The notes below the pieces were generated by a model. It did no database searches and was not told the DNA's origin. It was given only the letters and a program-made list of their open reading frames with translations. Of a stretch of 64,000 bases of DNA, positions 51,823 to 64,000 are shown piece after piece (the stretch's first letter is position 1; each line of letters opens with the position of its first letter). The translations under genes were made by a program, and so were the position numbers. The DNA comes from Pseudomonas fluorescens HK44. Its GTDB lineage: Bacteria; Pseudomonadota; Gammaproteobacteria; Pseudomonadales; Pseudomonadaceae. The stretch is taken from the NCBI RefSeq assembly GCF_000217955.3, contig NZ_AFOY02000010.1:62001-126000 (forward strand). The letters are read 5' to 3'.

Positions 51823-52863
51823 TCAGACTGATTGCCTGTGACTTCGACGGAACTCTCCGGGTGTCTGGTTGTTCCAGCGTTTGAAGGCGCGCTGAAAGGC
51901 TTCGGCCGAGGCAAACCCCAGCAGGTAGGCGATCTCGCCAAAGGCCAGTTCCGTGTCCCGGATGTAGGTCATGGCCAGATCGCGACGGGTGTCGTTGAGA
52001 ATGGCGCGAAACTGCGTACCTTCTTCGGAAAGCTTGCGACGCAAGGTCCATGTCGGCAACTTCAGGCGTGCCGCCACTTCTTCCAGGTCGGGTTCACGCC
52101 CCCCATTGAGCAACGGTCCCAGCAACTGAGTGATGCGTTCACGCAGGCTGCGGGTGCGGGTCAATTGCTCCAGTTCCCGCTCACACAGCTTGAGCAGTAG
52201 ACGCCAGGTACTCGGGCAGTGCTCGGGGTTGCGCAGTGCCAGGCTGGCCTGACTCAGCCTGAGTTGGTTGTGCTCGGCGCCAAACTGGATCGGACAGTCA
52301 CCCAGCAGTGCGTAGCGCTCGCGGTAATCCGGCTCGGCGAACTCGATGTCGATGCGTTCGGCGCGCAGCGGCTGATGGCTCAGGCTGGATAACTGCTGCA
52401 ACCAGCTGGCGATGATCGAATCCACCACAAAGCGGTTATAGGCGTTGTATGGGCTGATGGAATAGAACCGTAGCCATGCACCCTGGGCATCTTCATGGAA
52501 ACTCGACTGGCCGCGGTAATTGGAGCCGTACAAGGCCTCGAAGCGAATCAGGCAGCGCGCCGCTTCGCGCACGGTTGGCGCCTGAGCGGCAGTGACCCCG
52601 GCCAGCCCGACCTGGCTGAGGCGGCTGAGCTGGCCCATACGCAGACCCAGCGCCGGGTCGCCAGTCAATTGAATGGCCGCATGGCCCAGGCGCATGTAGC
52701 GCGGGATCGAGAGCCGTGCGCCGGCTTCGGCTAACCGCGCCGGATCGAGTCCGTATTGTTCCAGCAGCGGCTGCGGATCCAGACCGTGGCTGGACACTGC
52801 GTCAGCCAGGCTATGGACGAAGCCAACTGACAGATCCCCGAGGCGCATCGGCTGTGGTTTCAT
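51823..52863 (-). CDS. AraC-family regulator (OruR/Arabinose-binding N-domain type)
   Basis: 346 residues from the ATG at 52863 (a GTG at 52866 is adjacent). The N-terminal ~220 residues match the AraC_binding_2-like domain (LGDLSVGFVHSLADAVSSHGLDP), and the C-terminal HTH pair includes RDLAMTYIRDTELAFGEIAYLLGFASAEAFQRAFKRWNNQTPGEFR (spanning about residues 296-341). Such proteins activate amino-acid or lipid catabolism genes. It is directly downstream of the nitrilase-like gene (3-base gap) and so cotranscribed with it. Target not recognised. Confidence 0.9.
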   Translation of the reverse strand: MKPQPMRLGDLSVGFVHSLADAVSSHGLDPQPLLEQYGLDPARLAEAGARLSIPRYMRLGHAAIQLTGDPALGLRMGQLSRLSQVGLAGVTAAQAPTVREAARCLIRFEALYGSNYRGQSSFHEDAQGAWLRFYSISPYNAYNRFVVDSIIASWLQQLSSLSHQPLRAERIDIEFAEPDYRERYALLGDCPIQFGAEHNQLRLSQASLALRNPEHCPSTWRLLLKLCERELEQLTRTRSLRERITQLLGPLLNGGREPDLEEVAARLKLPTWTLRRKLSEEGTQFRAILNDTRRDLAMTYIRDTELAFGEIAYLLGFASAEAFQRAFKRWNNQTPGEFRRSHRQSV

Positions 52864-52866
52864 CAC

Positions 52867-53997
52867 TTACAACCAGATATTGAGCAAACGTGCACCGTGG
52901 GCTTCGCGGTCGGCGAAGTGTTGGCCGTTGCTAACGAGAAAGCTCTGGCCGGCGCTGCCCAGATCCCAGAATTGTCCACGCAGGAACACGCTGATACCGG
53001 CGTTGGCCCGACTGACCGGGCGCTGACTGGTCAGCGTCAGGCGATGCCAGACCTGGCCCTCGCTGAGCGAGCCGGGTTCGAGACCGATTGCGCTCGGGGT
53101 CGATGGCTTTTTGTCTCCGCGCCAAGGCTTGTCCCAGGTATTTCGGCCGATGACAAAGGCTGGCACGGCGATCAACTGAGCGCCCTGATCGTTGAGTTTG
53201 CGATAGTTGTCCGGGTACCAGCTGTCGTTGCCGATCAATACGCCCAGACGTCCAGCCGGAGTGTCGATGACATTGATTACTTGATCGGTGCTCGGCTGGA
53301 TATAGCCCCGTTGATCGAAGGCCGGGTTCAGCTGGCGCTGCGGTTGGCCGATCGGCAAGCCATCGCGACCGAACACCAGACTGCTGTTGTACAGCGCACC
53401 ACGACCGATTTTCAGTATGCCGTCGCTGACACTGGGGTCGGGCAGCACGATGCTGCCCGCCACCAGGGTAATACCGAACTCGTTGGCCAGCCCACCGAAC
53501 AGCGCCTGGTACTGCCGGGCCATGCTTTTGGCTTTCATGCGCAGGTGCGCGTCATCCAGGCGGCTGTCGCCCTTGGCGCTGATCAGCGCACGCAAAAAGC
53601 TCAGGGGATTGCTCACCGCCAGCCAATTCATGGCTTCGTCCAGCGTGCTGGCTTGATACAACTCGTCTTTCTCGCCGCTGACCATCAGCCAGGTACCGAT
53701 GTGTTCCGGCAGCACGACGATGGTCTTTTCGTTCAGCAGGCCCTGTTCGCGAGCCTGCTGCAAATAGGCTGCGAGCTTGCGGTGCAGGTGCTCGGGGCTT
53801 TGATAGTCGGTAGGGAACAACTCGGGCTGGATGCCCAGCAAGTTGCCGCGATTGGCAGGAACACCTTGGTTGACGGCGAGGTTGATGCGCAGGTCCGAGA
53901 GGTAATGGCCAACCGGACGATCAGCGGTCCACATCGCGTACGCGGCGATGACGGCGATCAACGCCATGGAGGCGGTCAGATAAAGAAGTTTGCGCAT
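52867..53997 (-). CDS. Nitrilase-superfamily protein missing the catalytic cysteine
   Basis: The 376-residue protein has an N-terminal membrane segment (about 5-24), placing the rest in the periplasm or as an anchored domain. The fold is carbon-nitrogen hydrolase: IVVLPEHIG carries the Glu, and LGVLIGNDSWYPDNYR is in the place of the GVLICYD-(x)n-P motif, so the Cys is Gly. The Lys motif (usually K-x-H-L) is not seen. The enzyme activity is thus improbable. It is operonic with the AraC-type regulator (stop directly before its start codon). It could be a ligand-binding or structural protein. Confidence 0.85.
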   Translation of the reverse strand: MRKLLYLTASMALIAVIAAYAMWTADRPVGHYLSDLRINLAVNQGVPANRGNLLGIQPELFPTDYQSPEHLHRKLAAYLQQAREQGLLNEKTIVVLPEHIGTWLMVSGEKDELYQASTLDEAMNWLAVSNPLSFLRALISAKGDSRLDDAHLRMKAKSMARQYQALFGGLANEFGITLVAGSIVLPDPSVSDGILKIGRGALYNSSLVFGRDGLPIGQPQRQLNPAFDQRGYIQPSTDQVINVIDTPAGRLGVLIGNDSWYPDNYRKLNDQGAQLIAVPAFVIGRNTWDKPWRGDKKPSTPSAIGLEPGSLSEGQVWHRLTLTSQRPVSRANAGISVFLRGQFWDLGSAGQSFLVSNGQHFADREAHGARLLNIWL

Positions 53998-54186
53998 GGG
54001 GAAACAGTCAGCGGCCGCGTGCAGGATTCGCCGACTAGGGTAGGCCCCATGTCGATGAATGCCAAGAGGTGCTGCACGTTTGGATCAATAAGTTGTCAGT
54101 TACGGTCATTGAGCGATGACAAACCTGCTTTTAGTCTGTGGCACATAACCGATGGGTGCCAAAGAGCTCCCGCACTTTTTCCGTGA

Positions 54187-56247
<2,061 letters not shown>

Positions 56248-56316
56248 TTCGTTTGCAAGTTCAACACTGATCGCTCCCATGCTCCGCGTCACTAGTGTGC
56301 GGTAAACATGTTCCAT

Positions 56317-56350
56317 AGCTGAGGGCTGCCTTGGGCAGCCTTCAGCTTTT
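56317..56350 (+). terminator. Terminator after fadH
   Basis: AGCTGAGGGCTGCC pairs with GGCAGCCTTCAGCT (one G-T/G-C adjustment) with a TTG centre, then TTTT. Confidence 0.85.
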
Positions 56351-57056
56351 CCCGCTCCTGCCTTCGTCGATCTCTGAACGTTTGGGTGGCGGGCCGTTCA
56401 TGCAGAATGTGAGCAATCCGAACCGTCAGCGCAAATAATGAGCGGGGAAATCCTGAACGAAGGTGCAGTAACAATATGCTGGTCAGGCACTATCAGCCAT
56501 GACCGGGCTGTTTTCAGGCTCCTCCTGGGATTCTGTGAGCCAATAAAAAGCCCGACATCTTCATCGGGCTGGAGTGGCCAGGCAGGCCGGTAATTCGCTG
56601 AATCGTCACGCTGTCCGAGGCGTGGCACTGATCTTGCGCTTGGCGTGCGCCATAAGCGCTTCTGTTTTTCATTTATCGTCCCCGGCCAGCGTAGCTTGTA
56701 TTTCGAGTTGTGCCGGTAATTAGGGCGACGTTTCTAAATATTGATTCTATGAATAGTTGAACATGCGTCCGCGTGTTGCAGGTCTTCGTGGTACGGATAT
56801 GACCGCAAAGTCGAGTGACAACCCGCATTTTGGGCGATTGACAATTGTCGGAAATTCCGTGAAGGTGGCGTACCCAAATCAAACGGGCGTATGAAATGAG
56901 CGTTTGTATTACAGACGGCTCCTACAGAATCCCGACTATCGCGTTGGCGGGTGTGCCTGGTGGGATGGCGTTAGCATCGACGGTAGCGTCCATGCCGAGC
57001 CAGAACGTCAGCGTCCGACGTGTACTGTTCAGCTTCCATATCGTGGAGATCAGTTG
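56351..57056. other. Long region before fadB, with an orphan minus-strand terminator
   Basis: About 700 bases without a supportable gene. A TTGACA at 56838-56843 starts the palindrome GACAATTGTC (56840-56849), but no convincing -10 follows at the right distance. At 56546-56571 a minus-strand terminator is present with no recognised gene upstream of it. The fadBA leader and operator, possibly for the fatty-acid regulator PsrA, are expected near 57000, but no site was recognised. Confidence 0.5.
56546..56571 (-). terminator. Rho-independent terminator on the minus strand, no gene assigned
   Basis: On the minus strand AGCCCGA, loop, TCGGGCT is followed by TTTTATT (56550-56571 and A run 56546-56550 on the plus strand). 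A transcript from between here and about 56900 is implied, perhaps a small RNA or a decayed gene. Confidence 0.6.
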
Positions 57057-60409
<3,353 letters not shown>

Positions 60410-60427
60410 GCGTTTCGTCGTCGGAAG

Positions 60428-60455
60428 CCGGGGAAGTGCCCCGGTTTTTGTTTTT
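60428..60455 (+). terminator. Terminator after fadBA
   Basis: CCGGGG (60428-60433) pairs with CCCCGG (60439-60444), followed by TTTTTGTTTTT. Confidence 0.9.
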
Positions 60456-60496
60456 CTGAAGATTTTTTTTATTTCTATTTGAGGGAGGCCCAGACC

Positions 60497-60733
60497 ATGC
60501 CGATACAACCAGGGCTCTACCAGCATTACAAAGGTCCGCAGTACCGCGTTTTCAGTGTGGCGCGGCATTCCGAGACCGAAGAAGAAGTGGTCTTCTACCA
60601 AGCCCTGTATGGCGATTACGGCTTTTGGGTGCGTCCCTTGAGCATGTTCCTGGAGTCGGTCGAAGTTGACGGCGAGCAGGTCCCACGCTTTGCTTTGGTG
60701 CAGGCCGAACCGAGCCTTTTTTCAAGGCCATAA
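60497..60733 (+). CDS. DUF1653 protein
   Basis: The ATG at 60497 is preceded by GAGGGAGG 8 bases upstream and gives 78 residues beginning MPIQPGLYQHYKGPQYRVFSVARHSE, which is the DUF1653 consensus (Y-x-H-(Y/F)-K-G-x-x-Y-x-V). The domain is a single small beta-barrel. Function unknown. The same gene stands between fadA and topA in other pseudomonads. Confidence 0.93.
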   Translation: MPIQPGLYQHYKGPQYRVFSVARHSETEEEVVFYQALYGDYGFWVRPLSMFLESVEVDGEQVPRFALVQAEPSLFSRP

Positions 60734-60847
60734 GCGGAGCGCGCGCAGAACCCTGCGCTTGACCTCACCTTGTTGCCACTATATATAGCGGTGCCGCGTC
60801 AGGCGCCAACCGCCTTTCACTTCTAGAATTCAGGAATTTTCTGATCC

Positions 60848-63469
60848 ATGGGCAAATCGCTGGTCATTGTGGAATCCCCGGCTAAGGCCAAGACCATCAA
60901 CAAGTATCTGGGTAACCAATACGTGGTGAAGTCGAGTATCGGCCATATCCGAGACCTGCCCACCAGCGGTTCGGCTAGCGCCAGCAAAGAGCCTGCTGCC
61001 AAGCGCGGCAAGGCTGCTGCTGGTGAAGCGCCGGCGCTGTCGCCTAAAGAAAAGGCGCGCAAGCAGCTGGTCTCGCGCATGGGTGTCGATCCCGATCACG
61101 GCTGGAAAGCCAAGTACGAGATCCTCCCGGGCAAGGAAAAGGTCATCGAAGAGCTGCGCCGGCTCGCCAAAGATGCTGACACCATCTATCTCGCAACCGA
61201 CTTGGATCGCGAGGGGGAAGCCATTGCCTGGCACCTGCGCGAAGCCATCGGTGGTGACGACAGCCGCTACAAGCGCGTGGTGTTCAACGAAATCACCAAG
61301 AAGGCGATTCAGGAAGCCTTCTCCCAGCCAGGTGAGCTGGACATCGATCGGGTCAACGCTCAGCAGGCGCGTCGCTTTCTCGATCGCGTGGTGGGTTACA
61401 TGGTTTCGCCGCTGCTGTGGGCCAAGATCGCTCGTGGTCTGTCTGCCGGCCGTGTGCAATCGGTAGCCGTGAAGCTGGTGGTGGAGCGTGAGCGCGAGAT
61501 TCGCGCGTTCAACCCGGAAGAGTACTGGGAAGTCCACGCTGACCTCGGCACGGCCAAGGGCGCCAATGTGCGTTTTGAAGTGGCCCGTGAAAACGGCGAG
61601 GCCTTCAAGCCGCTCAACGAAGCCCAGGCCATGGCTGCGCTGGAGAAGCTCAAGGCTTCCAGCTACACCATCGCCAAGCGCGAAGACAAACCGACCAGCA
61701 GCAAGCCGTCGGCACCGTTCATCACGTCAACACTGCAACAGGCTGCCAGTAACCGCCTGGGCTTCGGCGTGAAGAAAACCATGATGATGGCCCAGCGTCT
61801 GTACGAAGCCGGCTACATCACTTACATGCGTACCGACTCGACCAACCTCTCGGCTGATGCCGTGGCGATGGCGCGTACTTATATTGAAGGTGAGTTCGGC
61901 GGCAAATACCTGCCGGAAACACCGAACGTCTACAGCAGCAAGGAAGGTGCGCAAGAGGCTCACGAAGCGATTCGTCCTTCTGACGTGAACACCGATCCAA
62001 GCAAGCTGTCGGGTATGGAACGTGACGCTGAGCGTCTCTACGAGCTGATCTGGCGCCAATTCGTCGCGTGCCAGATGCTGCCGGCGAAATACCTGTCGAC
62101 CACCGTCAGCGTCGCCGCCAGCGGCTTCGAGCTGCGTGCCAAGGGCCGCATCCTGAAGTTCGACGGTTACACCCGCGTCATGCCGCAAATGGCCAAGCCT
62201 GGCGACGACGATGTGCTGCCGGACATGGCGCAAGGCGATGTGCTGAAGCTGATCAAGCTTGATCCTAGCCAGCACTTCACCAAGCCGCCGGCGCGTTACT
62301 CGGAAGCGAGCCTGGTTAAAGAAATGGAAAAGCGCGGTATCGGTCGTCCGTCGACCTATGCAGCGATCATTTCGACTATCCAGGACCGCGGTTACGTCGC
62401 GCTGCACAACCGTCGTTTCTACTCGGAAAAGATGGGTGACATCGTCACCGAGCGTCTGTCCGAAAGCTTCTCGAACCTGATGGACTACGGCTTCACCGCC
62501 GGCATGGAAGAGAACCTCGATGACGTCGCCCAGGGCGAGCGCGACTGGAAAAACGTGCTGGACGAGTTCTACGGCGACTTCAAGAAGAAACTCGAAGTAG
62601 CCGAGAGCGCGGAAAACGGCATGCGTGCCAACCAGCCGGTCATGACCGACATCCCGTGCCTCACCTGCGGTCGTCCGATGCAGATTCGCACCGCATCGAC
62701 CGGCGTATTCCTGGGTTGCTCGGGTTACAGCCTGCCACCAAAAGAGCGCTGCAAAGCCACCGTCAACCTGGTGCCGGGCGATGAAATCGCTGCAGACGAC
62801 GAGGGTGAGTCGGAGTCTTTGGTGCTGCGTGGCAAGCATCGCTGCCCGATCTGCAGCACCGCGATGGATGCTTACCTGCTGGATGAGAAGCGCAAGCTGC
62901 ACATCTGCGGTAACAACCCGGATTGCGCAGGCTACGAGATCGAAGAAGGCAGCTATCGCATCAAGGGCTACGAAGGTCCGAGCCTGGAATGCGACAAGTG
63001 CGGCAGCGAAATGCAGTTGAAGACGGGCCGTTTCGGCAAATTCTTCGGTTGCACCAACGCGACCTGCAAGAACACCCGCAAACTGCTCAAAAGCGGTGAC
63101 GCGGCACCGCCGAAGATGGATCCGGTGAAGATGCCCGAGCTCAAGTGCGAGAAGGTCAACGACACCTACATTCTGCGTGACGGTGCTTCCGGCCTGTTCC
63201 TGGCGGCGAGCCAGTTCCCGAAAAACCGCGAAACCCGTGCTCCGCTGGTGATCGAGATCGTGCCGCACAAGGATGAGATCGATCCGAAATATCACTTCCT
63301 CTGTGAAGCGCCGAAGAAGGATCCGGATGGTCTCCCGGCGGTGATCCGTTACAGCCGCAAGACCAAGGAGCAGTACGTGCAGACCGAGGTCGAAGGCAAG
63401 CCTACCGGTTGGAGGGCGTTCTACGACGGTGGCAAGTGGGTGGTTGAAGACAAGCGCGTAGCCAAGTAA
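60848..63469 (+). CDS. topA: DNA topoisomerase I
   Basis: The 873-residue type IA enzyme has a TOPRIM domain ([12 protein letters not shown] near 5; [13 protein letters not shown] near 119), an active-site Tyr in [13 protein letters not shown] near 323, and two to three C-terminal zinc fingers of the C-x2-C type (CLTCG, CPIC, CDKCGS). A charged insertion (about 38-75, [14 protein letters not shown]) is common to pseudomonads. It relaxes negative supercoils. A strong terminator follows. Confidence 0.98.
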   Translation: MGKSLVIVESPAKAKTINKYLGNQYVVKSSIGHIRDLPTSGSASASKEPAAKRGKAAAGEAPALSPKEKARKQLVSRMGVDPDHGWKAKYEILPGKEKVIEELRRLAKDADTIYLATDLDREGEAIAWHLREAIGGDDSRYKRVVFNEITKKAIQEAFSQPGELDIDRVNAQQARRFLDRVVGYMVSPLLWAKIARGLSAGRVQSVAVKLVVEREREIRAFNPEEYWEVHADLGTAKGANVRFEVARENGEAFKPLNEAQAMAALEKLKASSYTIAKREDKPTSSKPSAPFITSTLQQAASNRLGFGVKKTMMMAQRLYEAGYITYMRTDSTNLSADAVAMARTYIEGEFGGKYLPETPNVYSSKEGAQEAHEAIRPSDVNTDPSKLSGMERDAERLYELIWRQFVACQMLPAKYLSTTVSVAASGFELRAKGRILKFDGYTRVMPQMAKPGDDDVLPDMAQGDVLKLIKLDPSQHFTKPPARYSEASLVKEMEKRGIGRPSTYAAIISTIQDRGYVALHNRRFYSEKMGDIVTERLSESFSNLMDYGFTAGMEENLDDVAQGERDWKNVLDEFYGDFKKKLEVAESAENGMRANQPVMTDIPCLTCGRPMQIRTASTGVFLGCSGYSLPPKERCKATVNLVPGDEIAADDEGESESLVLRGKHRCPICSTAMDAYLLDEKRKLHICGNNPDCAGYEIEEGSYRIKGYEGPSLECDKCGSEMQLKTGRFGKFFGCTNATCKNTRKLLKSGDAAPPKMDPVKMPELKCEKVNDTYILRDGASGLFLAASQFPKNRETRAPLVIEIVPHKDEIDPKYHFLCEAPKKDPDGLPAVIRYSRKTKEQYVQTEVEGKPTGWRAFYDGGKWVVEDKRVAK

Positions 63470-63486
63470 TCGGGCAATGCGATGCA

Positions 63487-63533
63487 AAAGGCCGCATGCG
63501 AACCCTCGGGTTTTCATGCGGCCTTTTTTTTTT
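63487..63533 (+). terminator. Terminator after topA
   Basis: AAAGGCCGCATG pairs with CATGCGGCCTTT, then a run of T. Confidence 0.9.
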
Positions 63534-63613
63534 GTGCTTGCGGTCAGCTTGTCTGATCCATGACACTGTCAGACCTGCATCACGCGTCTTATTTCGTTGT
63601 GGAGACTGCCGTC

Positions 63614-64000
63614 ATGGCCTTTGAGCTCTATACCCGTACCAATCAGAAAATTTACTTCGCTGGTCTGTCGCTTGAGGCGCTGGCCCGAGCGGAAGAGGGG
63701 CGGGCGATGAACTCCCTGGCGCTGATTCAGGCCGGGCGTGAGTCAGCGTTGTTTCATTTGTACGGCGCTTTGTTGGGCTTGTGCCATGAGATTGCCGGTT
63801 TCTACCGTTTGCCTCAGGCCAATGCGCCGCGAGCAGAATTACTGTTGACTCGTGAAGTGCTCGAAACCATCGCTATTCCGGAGATGGCAGAGATGGTCGA
63901 GTTGGCGAACAACCCTGAAACCTGGCTGGCGAAGCTTCTGGCTGCCCATGCTGCGCTGTTTCAACCACCACGTGCACCGCACAAGCCCAAAGGCGATGTG
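63614..64000 (+). CDS. DUF6586-like protein, 5' part
   Basis: An ATG at 63614, with GGAGACTGCC upstream, opens a frame that stays open to the window end (129 residues visible): MAFELYTRTNQKIYFAGLSLEAL, helical, with Leu-rich segments and WLAKLLAAHAALFQPPRAPHKP near the end. In Pseudomonas a similar gene lies between topA and the lexA/sulA block, which supports the assignment. Function unknown. Confidence 0.75.
   Translation, partial: MAFELYTRTNQKIYFAGLSLEALARAEEGRAMNSLALIQAGRESALFHLYGALLGLCHEIAGFYRLPQANAPRAELLLTREVLETIAIPEMAEMVELANNPETWLAKLLAAHAALFQPPRAPHKPKGDV

Noticed and set aside
56398-56628. 76-residue minus-strand frame upstream of fadBA
   Set aside because: Crosses the minus-strand terminator and has no ribosome site or recognised motif.
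61727-63517. 596-residue open frame antisense to topA
   Set aside because: Same cause as above; the topA frame has intact motifs along its whole length.

Overview
The window is chromosomal DNA of a Pseudomonas, most likely of the P. fluorescens group. The right half carries the conserved blocks folD - tRNA cluster - tig - clpP - clpX - lon - hupB - tRNA-Asp - ppiD and fadB - fadA - DUF1653 - topA, all with pseudomonad-like proteins and gene order. No CRISPR array, insertion sequence or prophage gene was seen.

Region 1 (1-3173) is the end of an export operon: adaptor (cut by the window edge), outer-membrane factor and FtsX-type permease, joined by ATGA overlaps. Region 2 (about 3200-27300) is an accessory stress and low-oxygen island. 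At least nine intergenic sites fit the Anr/Dnr/FNR consensus TTGAT-N4-ATCAA exactly or with small changes (starts 3206, 5429, 5540, 7271, 12788, 15088, 18129, 20478, 23504, 25864). They precede a beta-CASP nuclease, a zinc-ribbon protein, a solitary GroEL, a tandem universal stress protein, a nitroreductase, a phosphoribosyltransferase/PRPP-synthetase pair, an erythromycin-esterase-like protein, a PolX-PHP polymerase, a Spy-like chaperone, and an ArcD-like antiporter followed by Hsp20. The layout recalls the low-oxygen-activated (lxa) locus of Burkholderia cenocepacia. Inside it lie a three-gene envelope operon of visibly different, GC-richer composition (8327-12755) and a possible outer-membrane electron conduit: a c-haem fused to a beta-barrel (Cyc2-like) followed by a dihaem lipoprotein cytochrome (18340-20443).

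Region 3 (27365-33159) is a redox module: DUF2271 protein, a membrane PepSY-flavodoxin-reductase and ApbE on the minus strand, divergent from a two-component system. The DUF2271 protein has a flavinylation-like motif, so it may be the ApbE target. Region 4 (33293-40592) holds ordinary core or flexible genes: DUF1993, an MFS carrier, nhaR, a small lipoprotein, a TerC protein, a C39-like lipoprotein without catalytic residues, pbpG and folD.

Region 5 (40725-51463) has four tRNAs (Arg, His, Leu, His), the tig-clpP-clpX-lon proteostasis block with a candidate sigma-32 promoter before lon, hupB, tRNA-Asp, ppiD and a DUF2242 lipoprotein. Region 6 (51714-64000) has a 28-residue peptide gene, an AraC-type regulator cotranscribed with a nitrilase-like protein lacking the catalytic cysteine, fadH, fadBA, a DUF1653 gene, topA and the start of a DUF6586-like gene. 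Starts were moved from the longest reading frame wherever a Shine-Dalgarno sequence, signal peptide or family length favoured an internal codon. All functions are read from sequence by eye; no search was run.
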